Origin: an uncultured Agathobaculum sp.
GTDB taxonomy: Bacteria; Bacillota; Clostridia; Oscillospirales; Butyricicoccaceae
Assembly: GCA_934504345.1 (NCBI GenBank)
Contig: CAKSVR010000045.1
Location: 1 to 17,718, forward strand
Reading direction: 5' to 3'
Length of the DNA: 17,718 nt
Shown: one piece after another, positions 7,213-12,939 of the stretch
Position numbering within the stretch: the first letter of the stretch is position 1
Layout of the letters: every line of letters starts with the position of its first letter
Program-made: the position numbers and the translations under genes
The notes under the pieces: generated by a model
Told to the model about the DNA's origin: nothing
The model's input: only the letters and a program-made list of their open reading frames with translations
Database searches by the model: none

Positions 7213-7548
7213 TTACGGATTTTCCGCCGGAGCGGCTGCGCCGTTCGGCACAGCCGCCGTATTCGTGTCGCCGGTCAGGGCATCGCCCACACCGTCCGCA
7301 CCATCGCGGATGGCCTTTCCGGTGTCATCCACCGCATCGCCCACGGCGTTGCCCATGTCGTCCACGCCGTCGCGGATGTCATCACCGACGGTATCGCGGT
7401 CATTTACGGTGTCGTTCCGTTCATCGACCGTGTTGTTGTCCGCCGCATTGTTGTTTCCGTTATTTGTGCCGTTGTCGCTGCCGTTTCTGCCGCAGCCGCA
7501 GACGAAGAGCATCGTCAGCGCCGCCAGCACGGCGATCAGCTTTTTCAT
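7213..7548 (-). CDS. Small acidic, Asn/Asp/Gly-rich lipoprotein of unknown function
   Basis: A 111-residue exported protein. The first 19 residues form a lipoprotein signal (MKKLIAVLAALTMLFVCGC) with the likely lipidated Cys at 19. Residues 21-50 are Asn/Asp-rich. Residues 50-93 contain repeated GD/RDGVDD/GNAVGDAV units that would form an acidic amphipathic helix, as in small stress or cell-surface proteins. The tail is Ala/Pro-rich. AGGAGGGA lies 6 bases before the start. The gene begins 51 bases after the Gx gene with no obvious promoter, so it is probably the last gene of the apbE operon. Residues 89-97 (DALTGDTNT) resemble the flavinylation motif used by ApbE apart from an Asp where Ala or Ser is expected; there is no FMN-binding domain, so this may be chance. 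No family was recognised. Confidence 0.82.
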   Translation of the reverse strand: MKKLIAVLAALTMLFVCGCGRNGSDNGTNNGNNNAADNNTVDERNDTVNDRDTVGDDIRDGVDDMGNAVGDAVDDTGKAIRDGADGVGDALTGDTNTAAVPNGAAAPAENP

Positions 7549-7599
7549 AGCAGTTCCCTCCTGACTTGTTTTCGTTAGTATGAGGCTGCTTTCGCTGAT

Positions 7600-8115
7600 T
7601 TATGCCTTAAAATCGATTTTTTTCAAATGTGCCAGCACGACCGAGCAGGTCAGACCCGTCACCAGTCCGAGCGGCACGCTCATCACGAGCAGGAACGGCA
7701 GATACGCGATAACAGCGGCATTTTTCAGCCAGATGACCGCCGCCGCCATCTGCCCGATGTTATGCGCCGCCGCGCCGCCCACGCTCACGCCGAACAGCGA
7801 GCAGAACCGGCCCTCGAAGCGCAGCAGAACGCCCATCACGATGAGCGACAGCAGGCCGCCGAACAGCGAGAACAGGAACGCCGACACGCTGCCCATCAGC
7901 AGCGAGGAAATGGCCACGCGCGTTACCACGATGGCGAACGCATCCTTTGCAGAGAGCTGCGTGAGCGCGAACAGCGTTACCACATTCGCGAGGCCGAGCT
8001 TGACGCCCGGCACGGGCACGATGGCATCCAGCGGGAACATCCGCTCGACCAGCGAGAGCACGACAGCCACCGCCGCCAGCATCCCGCAGAGCGTTAATCG
8101 TTTTGCTTTTCTCAT
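7600..8115 (-). CDS. Gx transporter / heptaprenyl diphosphate synthase component I family membrane protein (EetB-like)
   Basis: A 171-residue, strongly hydrophobic protein with about five to six membrane segments. It matches the Hpre_diP_synt_I (Gx transporter) family: the conserved loop VPVPGVKLGLANVVTL lies at about residues 33-48, and GGAAAHNIGQM near 113-123. Despite the family name it is not the prenyl synthase itself; relatives look like the small-molecule-binding subunits of ECF-type transporters. The ATG at 8115 is chosen because GAGGAG lies 7 bases upstream; an in-frame GTG at 8130 would remove that site. It starts 11 bases after the NusG_II gene, which follows apbE. In flavin-based extracellular electron-transfer loci of Firmicutes, a NusG_II/Gx pair (recalled as EetA/EetB) occurs beside apbE. 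That parallel is from memory and should be checked. Confidence 0.87.
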   Translation of the reverse strand: MRKAKRLTLCGMLAAVAVVLSLVERMFPLDAIVPVPGVKLGLANVVTLFALTQLSAKDAFAIVVTRVAISSLLMGSVSAFLFSLFGGLLSLIVMGVLLRFEGRFCSLFGVSVGGAAAHNIGQMAAAVIWLKNAAVIAYLPFLLVMSVPLGLVTGLTCSVVLAHLKKIDFKA

Positions 8116-8126
8116 GCTCCCGCTCC

Positions 8127-8498
8127 TCACGATACCACGGCATCAATGCCGCTGTCATTCTCTCCGACCAGCTTGAGCACCACGCGGTGCGGCAGACACA
8201 CCGCCGCCTGTCCCGCATGGGTGAGCGTGCCGGTACGCACGCAGACCTGATCCTTGCAGTCCGCCTCCGCCATCTGCGCCGTTTTGCCCGATAGGACGAT
8301 GGTGTTCCCGTCCAGCTCGATGGTGCGGTCGGTCGAGTCAGTCAGGCGCACCCGCTCGACCAGCTCGTCATTCTGCCACACCTCGGCGTAAAGCTGGCTG
8401 CCCGAGCTGTGCAGCGCCAGCACCGCCATCAGCGCACCGGCCATCGCCAGCACCGCGCCAATGATGATAAAATCACCGAATTTCAGTTTATCCCGCAT
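8127..8498 (-). CDS. NusG domain II (DUF1312)-type membrane-anchored protein (EetA-like)
   Basis: A 123-residue protein with a single N-terminal membrane anchor (about residues 9-28) and a small beta-rich extracytosolic domain. The family signature is CKDQVCVRTGTLTHAGQAAV followed by CLPHR (residues 81-105), with Cys at 81, 86 and 101. The domain is homologous to the second domain of some NusG proteins, but with this topology it is not a transcription factor; it occurs beside ApbE and Gx proteins in flavin-dependent extracytosolic redox loci. The start at 8498 (MRDKLKF) has AGGG about 8 bases upstream. It overlaps the end of apbE by 11 bases, which indicates translational coupling. A longer in-frame start at 8606 would add 36 Arg/Ser-rich residues that are only apbE antiphase sequence. 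Confidence 0.9.
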   Translation of the reverse strand: MRDKLKFGDFIIIGAVLAMAGALMAVLALHSSGSQLYAEVWQNDELVERVRLTDSTDRTIELDGNTIVLSGKTAQMAEADCKDQVCVRTGTLTHAGQAAVCLPHRVVLKLVGENDSGIDAVVS

Positions 8499-9537
8499 AG
8501 GTATATCCCTTTTCCGCGCCGATGAACTCGAACGATACATAGCCGCCCAGCGCGCTCGTGGTGTACACCTGCTTGTCCGCCGTGATGAACACCGCCGCGA
8601 TGTCATTCGCCTCGCAGAATGCCGCGCCCTTGTCCAGACCCATGACGAACAGCGCCGTTGTCAGCGCATCCGCCTTGGTCGAGCACGAGTCGATGACCGT
8701 CACACCGCGCAGACCGCTCTCCGCCGGATAACCGGTTTTCGGGTCGAAAATGTGATGGTAGCGCTTGCCGTCCTGCTCAAAATAGCGTTCGTAGTCGCCC
8801 GAGGTGACGACCGAGCCGTCCGCCAGCGATACCACCGCGATGGAATCCGTCGGCTCGTCCGGGTCACCGATGCCGATGTTCCAGTTGGTGTTCGCCGTAT
8901 CGGCCTCTGCCGTTTTGCCGCCGAACAGCTCGATATTACCGCTCAGCCGTGCGATAATGTGCCAGTTGGTGTACTCACTGTTATCCAGCGCAAGCTGATG
9001 CACCGCATCGCCCGCATATCCCTTGCCGATGCCGCCCAGATCGACCTGTGCGCCGTTCTCCAGCTTCACCTGATGATTGCCGAGCAGCTTGATGTTCTCA
9101 TAGCCAACGTGTGACAGCGCCTCGTCTATCTCACTCTGCGCGGGCACACGGGCGTTGTCCGTGCCGATGCCCCACAGATCGGTGACAGGCGCCATTGTCG
9201 GGTCGAACGCGCCGTCGGTCAGCTCGGCGTATGCGAGCGCCTGCTCGAGCGCCGCATAGGTGTCCTCGCTCACCTCGGCCGGCTGCCCGTCCGCGTGGTT
9301 GAGCTTGTACAGGTCGCCCGCCTGCTGTGTGCGGGACAGCGCCGCATCCAGCTCATTCACGCGCTGCTCGATCCGGGATGCCATATCCGAGGCCGATGCA
9401 TTGCTCGTTTCGCTCGACACATCGACCGACATATAGGTATCCATTGCGAAAAAATCCCTGCTCTCGGTGTACAGCCTGGTGCTGCCGCAGCCGGTCAGCG
9501 TGAGCAGCAGCATCGCCGCCGCAAGATAGCGTTTCAT
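8488..9537 (-). CDS. apbE: Exported FAD:protein FMN transferase lipoprotein (ApbE)
   Basis: A 349-residue protein that moves FMN from FAD onto a Ser/Thr of extracytosolic flavoproteins. Residues 1-17 are a lipoprotein signal ending LTGC (Cys17 lipidated). Family motifs in order: AMDTYMSVDV (31-40), DGAFDPTMAPVTDLWG (108-123), DLGGIGKGYAGD (166-177), a LSGNIELFG strand (198-206), TSGDYERYF (245-253), HHIFDPKTGYP (261-271), and the metal/FAD-binding STKADALTTALFVMG (286-300). Length is normal for Gram-positive ApbE. ATG 9537 is used: AAAGGAG lies 7 bases upstream, and the longer in-frame start at 9579 lies within the -10 region. It is the first gene of an operon with NusG_II and Gx proteins; a near-consensus promoter lies at 9578-9606. 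No FMN_bind-domain target protein is encoded in the window, so its substrate must lie elsewhere unless it is the small lipoprotein at 7213. Confidence 0.94.
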   Translation of the reverse strand: MKRYLAAAMLLLTLTGCGSTRLYTESRDFFAMDTYMSVDVSSETSNASASDMASRIEQRVNELDAALSRTQQAGDLYKLNHADGQPAEVSEDTYAALEQALAYAELTDGAFDPTMAPVTDLWGIGTDNARVPAQSEIDEALSHVGYENIKLLGNHQVKLENGAQVDLGGIGKGYAGDAVHQLALDNSEYTNWHIIARLSGNIELFGGKTAEADTANTNWNIGIGDPDEPTDSIAVVSLADGSVVTSGDYERYFEQDGKRYHHIFDPKTGYPAESGLRGVTVIDSCSTKADALTTALFVMGLDKGAAFCEANDIAAVFITADKQVYTTSALGGYVSFEFIGAEKGYTYAG

Positions 9538-9577
9538 AGCATTGCTCCTTTGTTTATACAATACAAAATCACTGTAC

Positions 9578-9606
9578 ATTATAGCCTATCTGCATACAAC
9601 ACGCAA
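9578..9606 (-). promoter_or_regulatory. Strong promoter of the apbE operon
   Basis: On the minus strand TTGCGT (9606-9601) is followed after 17 bases by a perfect TATAAT (9583-9578). The start of transcription would fall near 9571, which supports the apbE start at 9537. Confidence 0.72.
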
Positions 9607-9618
9607 GTAGCATAGAAA

Positions 9619-9657
9619 ACAAAAAACAGCACCGAACCGTAAAGTTCGATGCTGTTT
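9619..9657 (-). terminator. Terminator after the HIT-family gene
   Basis: On the minus strand AAACAGCATCGAAC (9657-9644) pairs with GTTCGGTGCTGTTT (9637-9624), with one G-T wobble and a 6-base loop, and ends in TTTTTTG. It lies 21 bases after the HIT stop and just before the apbE promoter, insulating the two units. Confidence 0.82.
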
Positions 9658-9678
9658 GTGACGTATGCAGCCAAAGGA

Positions 9679-10101
9679 TTAAAGGCCAAGCTCCTTCTGG
9701 AGAGCCTCGATCATTTCCTTGTACTCCTCATCCTTAAGGATTACCGGCTCCGGATTGGTGATGGCAAAGCTGCCGCCGAACTCAAAGCCGCCCTCGTACT
9801 TCGGTACGATGTGGAAATGCAGGTGCGGATTGCTGTCGCCGAACGAGCCGAGGTTGATCTTGGTGCAGCCCCACAGCTTCTTGATAGCGCCGGAAGCGGC
9901 AGCCAGATCTGCACAGTAGTCGTTGCGCTCCTGCTCATCGCACTCGCACAGCTCCTTCTTGTGGCTCTTGAGCGCCAGCGCGCAGCGGCCCTTGTGCGCC
10001 TGATCCTTGAACAGGTACAGCGTGCCGGCCTTCATGTCGCCAACCTTGAACATAATTGCCTCGCGACCCTCATGGTGTTCATCACAGTAAAAACAGCCCA
10101 T
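9679..10101 (-). CDS. HIT (histidine triad) family nucleotide hydrolase/transferase
   Basis: A 140-residue cytosolic protein with the histidine-triad signature HLHFHIVPKY at about residues 93-102, the active site of HIT enzymes that act on nucleotide phosphoramidates or dinucleotides. The N-terminus MGCFYCDEHHEG carries a CxxC pair that in related HIT proteins helps bind zinc. The conserved GSFGDSNPHLHFH context is intact and length is typical (110-145 aa). The ATG at 10101 is preferred: AAGGAG is 9 bases upstream and the protein then starts at MGCFYC as in relatives. An ATG at 10119 (MKEIIT) also has GGAG upstream and cannot be excluded. The gene has its own promoter (10162-10190) and terminator, so it appears monocistronic. 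The exact substrate cannot be read. Confidence 0.9.
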   Translation of the reverse strand: MGCFYCDEHHEGREAIMFKVGDMKAGTLYLFKDQAHKGRCALALKSHKKELCECDEQERNDYCADLAAASGAIKKLWGCTKINLGSFGDSNPHLHFHIVPKYEGGFEFGGSFAITNPEPVILKDEEYKEMIEALQKELGL

Positions 10102-10161
10102 TGTTATGATCTCCTTCATGTAGAAATTCTCCGGCAGGTCACACCCTGCCTTTGCAGTTCT

Positions 10162-10190
10162 ATTATACAACGGTCAGACTGGGATTTCCA
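10162..10190 (-). promoter_or_regulatory. Promoter of the HIT-family gene
   Basis: On the minus strand TGGAAA (10190-10185) is followed after 17 bases by a perfect TATAAT (10167-10162). It begins 4 bases after the FkbM stop. The leader contains a small hairpin, GGCAGG...CCTGCC, at about 10134-10151. Confidence 0.6.
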
Positions 10191-10193
10191 GCC

Positions 10194-11264
10194 TTATTTG
10201 CTGACGGCATACAAATTCGTATCCCACGCGGGCACATAGGGATGATGGCGCAGATACAGCCGGTAAGCGGGCTGCATCTCGTGGAGGAGCAGCGGCAGCT
10301 GAAAAAAGTCCTCGCTGCGGTGGTACGCCGCGATGTTCAGCTTGGGCGCATAGGTGCGGATGGTCTGCGCCGCGCCCGCGATGGCCTCACGCTCCGCACC
10401 CTCAACATCCATTTTGAGATAAGTGCAGGCGCGGCCGTTCAGCACGCTGTCGAGCGCCCGCATCTGCGTTTCCTTTCCCTGCCCCGCTACCCGCGACTGG
10501 CGGCCCGCCTGATCGGTGAAGCACTGCACCGTGTCCTCGTTCCACGCGCCCGCCTGCACGAGCGTGACATCGCCCGAAATATTGGCACCCGCCCACTCGT
10601 TCAGCTTGCGGAAGCTGCGGCGGTCGGGCTCGAGCGCGGTGACGGAGGCGAATTTTCCGTCCGTGTAGTGCAGCAGCTCGCGGATGGTATCGCCGTTGTA
10701 CGCGCCGAGGTCGGAAAAATGCTCCTCGGCAGTCGGGCGCAGGAGGTTATGGAACACCTCGTCCTTGTCGGATTCGCTGGCGCGGAGGTATTCCATCTTT
10801 CCGGACAGCTTGAACCGCACCGTATCGAGGAACACCTCGCGCGAAAGCTCGTCCGCCAGCAGGTCGTATGCCCGCTGCATCTCGTCCTGATGCGCCCGCA
10901 CGAAAGCCTCGTCGAACAGCGGGCCCTCCACCACCGGAACGTCCGGCGCGACCACATCGTACTTTTCTTCGAGTGCATACATCAATTCCAGCACCTCCGA
11001 GCGCTGGCTGGCGAACGCAATGACGATCACGATGTCCTCACCGAGCTCGGCTACCGTGTCCGACAGCTTGCGTACACAGAACCCGTGGAACAGATTGCCG
11101 CGGGCAAATTCATCACTCGCGAACACCGCCGAGGCGCGGATGCCCAGCCGGTCGAACTGCGCGAGTATCTTGTCCGCGCCGTCGCCCATGCCGTACAGCG
11201 CGATCGGGCGCGTTTCTTCCTGCAACCGGCGCCACACCGACTGCTCTAATGCTAAAAAGTCCAT
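10194..11264 (-). CDS. FkbM-family SAM-dependent methyltransferase with N-terminal nucleotide-binding-like domain
   Basis: A 356-residue cytosolic protein in two parts. Residues 20-115 form a Rossmann-like region beginning PIALYGMGDGADKIL, similar to the N-terminal domains of some sugar-modifying enzymes. Residues 180-356 are a FkbM methyltransferase: SAM-binding DLGAYNGDT at 185-193, ALEPDRRSF at 210-218, the hallmark LKMDVEGAE at 283-291, and the C-terminal RHHPYVPAWDTNLYAV at 339-354. FkbM enzymes O-methylate sugars, polyketides and other small molecules. The start at 11264 is chosen because AGGAG lies 6 bases upstream; an in-frame ATG at 11285 would be at or before the predicted transcription start. 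It is divergent from the small protein/glycosyltransferase pair at 11482-12791, so a role in the same glycan modification is possible but unproven. Confidence 0.88.
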   Translation of the reverse strand: MDFLALEQSVWRRLQEETRPIALYGMGDGADKILAQFDRLGIRASAVFASDEFARGNLFHGFCVRKLSDTVAELGEDIVIVIAFASQRSEVLELMYALEEKYDVVAPDVPVVEGPLFDEAFVRAHQDEMQRAYDLLADELSREVFLDTVRFKLSGKMEYLRASESDKDEVFHNLLRPTAEEHFSDLGAYNGDTIRELLHYTDGKFASVTALEPDRRSFRKLNEWAGANISGDVTLVQAGAWNEDTVQCFTDQAGRQSRVAGQGKETQMRALDSVLNGRACTYLKMDVEGAEREAIAGAAQTIRTYAPKLNIAAYHRSEDFFQLPLLLHEMQPAYRLYLRHHPYVPAWDTNLYAVSK

Positions 11265-11285
11265 AATTTTCTCCTGTATGTCCAT

Positions 11286-11314
11286 GTTTTACACAATTTT
11301 TTCTGTCATCTCAA
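11286..11314 (-). promoter_or_regulatory. Promoter of the FkbM gene, abutting a palindromic element
   Basis: On the minus strand TTGAGA (11314-11309) is followed after 17 bases by TAAAAC (11291-11286). The first two bases of the -35 belong to the end of the 54-bp palindrome at 11313-11366, so the element helps form the promoter. Confidence 0.55.
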
Positions 11315-11366
11315 GGCAACACCGCATAATTGAACAAGAGCGGTTTTGATTGTGCGGTGTTGCCTT
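11313..11366. repeat. 54-bp palindromic element (MITE-like)
   Basis: AAGGCAACACCGCA (11313-11326) is perfectly inverted as TGCGGTGTTGCCTT at 11353-11366. With G-U pairs an RNA stem could extend to about 20 bp around a 14-base loop. It codes for nothing and has no T-run, so it is not a standard terminator. It has the look of a very small non-autonomous transposable element, but no target duplication was seen and there is no second copy in the window. Confidence 0.65.
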
Positions 11367-11420
11367 AATTATACGGGAATCCGCTGTCGATTGCAAAGCC
11401 AAAATTTTGATGGTTTGCGG

Positions 11421-11449
11421 TTGCGGTTTGCGGCTTCGTATTATATAAT
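11421..11449 (+). promoter_or_regulatory. Promoter of the small-protein/glycosyltransferase pair
   Basis: TTGCGG (11421-11426) is followed after 17 bases by a perfect TATAAT (11444-11449). Transcription would start about 25 bases before the start codon at 11482. Confidence 0.65.
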
Positions 11450-11481
11450 TATGGTATTGAGGAATGAGGAGGTCTGCCGCT

Positions 11482-11925
11482 ATGTCAAAGTCCAACGGTA
11501 TCGTGGCGATGAACCCGGAAAAATACCGCGAGATCGACGGTGTCGTGTTCGATCTGGCCAGCTACGAGCGGCACTGTCAGCCCAAGGAAGCCGAAGCGCC
11601 CGCGCCCGAGGCGGAAGCCGATGCGCCGCAGTCCGCCGCGCCCGCGCCTGTGTTCGCGGTGGACCCGTACCCGGAGGGCTGGTATCCGGCGGATGACGAG
11701 CGGCCGCCTGTGCCCATCATGGGCGGTGCGATGCCCTCGACCGCAGACCGCGAAGCCCAAACCGGCGAGGTCACCGTCACGCAGACCGTGTGCGTGCCGT
11801 GCGGTTCGGGCTCGGGCTCGTTCCTGACCTCGTATGTCACCTCCTACCGCACCAGCTTTGCCGACTCGGGCTCGTATGCGTTCGGCTCGGGTCTTGTCGG
11901 CGGCTACGGATTGGAGCTGATCTGA
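11482..11925 (+). CDS. Small modular protein of unknown family with Ser/Thr/Gly/Tyr-rich C-terminus; candidate modification substrate
   Basis: A 147-residue protein in three parts. Residues 1-34 form a compact, folded-looking head (NPEKYREIDGVVFDLASYER). Residues 35-60 are an Ala/Pro/Glu linker. From 61, a Pro-rich stretch (DPYPEGWYPADDERPP) leads to VTVTQTVCVPC (97-107; CxxC at 104-107) and a tail of Ser, Thr, Gly and aromatic residues with TSY, TSY and TSF spaced four residues apart (116-126), then SGSYAFGSG and a glycine-rich end (GLVGGYGLELI). There is no signal peptide or membrane segment. AGGAGG sits 9 bases before the ATG, and the gene has its own strong promoter. Its stop overlaps the start of a putative glycosyltransferase by one base (TGATG), so the two are translationally coupled. 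The tail offers many hydroxyl acceptors, which suggests it is modified by that enzyme; this is inference. It could also be a peptide precursor or a structural protein. Confidence 0.8.
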   Translation: MSKSNGIVAMNPEKYREIDGVVFDLASYERHCQPKEAEAPAPEAEADAPQSAAPAPVFAVDPYPEGWYPADDERPPVPIMGGAMPSTADREAQTGEVTVTQTVCVPCGSGSGSFLTSYVTSYRTSFADSGSYAFGSGLVGGYGLELI

Positions 11926-12791
11926 TGCAGGCATTCCACTCCAACTGGACAAGGCCGTTTTTCGTTCGAAACCCGCATATGCAGTACCAGATTGAGCCGT
12001 TCGAGCTGCTCACCACCGCCCTTTCCGCGCTGGAGTGGCGAAAACAGAACGGCTCTATCCGCATGATCTGCGACACACCTGCCCGGCGTTACTATGAATC
12101 GCTCGGGCTTTGTTTTTTATGGGATGACGGCGTGTTCCCTCTGCTGGATGCCGTGCCGGAGGATGTGAACGCCGAGGCGTTCTGGGCGGCGGGAAAGCTG
12201 TACGCGCTGGCCGCGATGCCGTCACCGTGCGTGATGATTGACACGGATTTCATCTGCTGGAAGCCTGTCAGTGGGCTGCTCACCAGACTGGATGCGGCCG
12301 CTATCCACCGCGAGGACATCCTGCCGTCCATCTATCCCGCCAAAACGGCATTTGCCCGCACGGACGGCTTCCCTCTCGAGGCGTTCGACTGGACAGTGCA
12401 GCCGTTCAACACCGCGCTCGCCTACTTCGGCGATGACGATTTCCGGCGATACTACACGGATACCGCCATCCGGTTCATGCGGTGCTCGCCCGAGGCGGAC
12501 GATGTGCTCACCTATATGGTGTTCGCGGAGCAGCGCCTGCTCGCCATGTGCGCCCGTAAAGAAGGCATCCGCATAGCGGCGCTCAGCGACCTGCCCGCAC
12601 TCTTCGGTGGAGCGCAGAACGGCTATTTCACGCATATCTGGGGATTTAAGCAGCAAATGCGCGAGAATCCGGCACTCTATGAGGATTTCTGCCGCAAATG
12701 CGCCGCTAGACTGCAAAGGGACTTTCCGGAAGCCGCCGAACGCATCGCCAAAGCTGAAGAGCTCTCGCCATTCTTTTCACAGAGCTTTTAA
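11925..12791 (+). CDS. DUF6734-like putative glycosyltransferase
   Basis: A 288-residue cytosolic protein. It resembles the DUF6734 family, thought to be related to GT-A-fold glycosyltransferases: an N-terminal MQAFHSNWTRPFF, a first helix ending ALSALEWRKQNG (about 34-43), RMICDTPARRYYESLGL (46-62), then FWAAGKLYALAAMPSPCVMI (86-105) leading directly into DTDFICWKPV (106-115), where DTD at 106-108 is the likely metal/nucleotide-sugar-binding DxD. PFNTALAYF (160-168) and YFTHIWGFKQQ (234-244), with a conserved-looking His, follow as in sugar-nucleotide transferases. The start is the ATG inside TGATG at the preceding stop. The tight coupling suggests it modifies the small protein at 11482. Family assignment is by recognised layout, from memory; catalytic activity and donor are unknown. 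Confidence 0.72.
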   Translation: MQAFHSNWTRPFFVRNPHMQYQIEPFELLTTALSALEWRKQNGSIRMICDTPARRYYESLGLCFLWDDGVFPLLDAVPEDVNAEAFWAAGKLYALAAMPSPCVMIDTDFICWKPVSGLLTRLDAAAIHREDILPSIYPAKTAFARTDGFPLEAFDWTVQPFNTALAYFGDDDFRRYYTDTAIRFMRCSPEADDVLTYMVFAEQRLLAMCARKEGIRIAALSDLPALFGGAQNGYFTHIWGFKQQMRENPALYEDFCRKCAARLQRDFPEAAERIAKAEELSPFFSQSF

Positions 12792-12792
12792 C

Positions 12793-12881
12793 AGAGTGGA
12801 GAGTGGAGAGTGAAGAGAACGTAAGATTTCACTTGTGCAGCGTAACTCGTTGCGCTCTCTCCACTCCTCACTCTCCACTCT
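12793..12881. repeat. Palindromic intergenic element, copy C (33-bp arms)
   Basis: The left arm 12793-12825, starting AGAGTGGAGAGTGGAGAGTG, mirrors 12849-12881 at 27 of 33 positions, around a 23-base interior. It starts one base after the stop codon of the glycosyltransferase-like gene and is followed by the bidirectional terminator at 12903. Confidence 0.85.
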
Positions 12882-12902
12882 ATATACAAGTATTGCCGAA
12901 AC

Positions 12903-12930
12903 AAAAAACCACCCGTAAAGGGTGGTTTTT
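12903..12930. terminator. Bidirectional terminator between the converging DUF6734-like and TPM genes
   Basis: AAAAACCACCC (12904-12914) pairs with GGGTGGTTTTT (12920-12930) around a 5-base loop. Both strands end in T-runs (TTTTTCTC on plus, TTTTTTG on minus). It lies 9 bases after the TPM gene stop. Confidence 0.85.
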
Positions 12931-12939
12931 CTCTTAACA

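Noticed and set aside
6908..7564. Plus-strand open frame (218 codons) covering the gltX upstream region and the small lipoprotein
   Set aside because: It has no ribosome binding site, starts within a repeat arm, and half of it is antisense to a lipoprotein gene with a clear signal peptide and AGGAGG site. The Ser/Pro/Thr-rich translation looks like noise.
8499..8606. N-terminal extension of the NusG_II protein to 8606
   Set aside because: The added 36 residues are Arg/Ser-rich out-of-phase apbE sequence, and the start at 8498 gives the expected short cytosolic segment plus membrane anchor.
11265..11285. Upstream ATG at 11285 for the FkbM protein
   Set aside because: It lies about at the predicted transcription start and has no ribosome binding site, while the ATG at 11264 has AGGAG 6 bases upstream.
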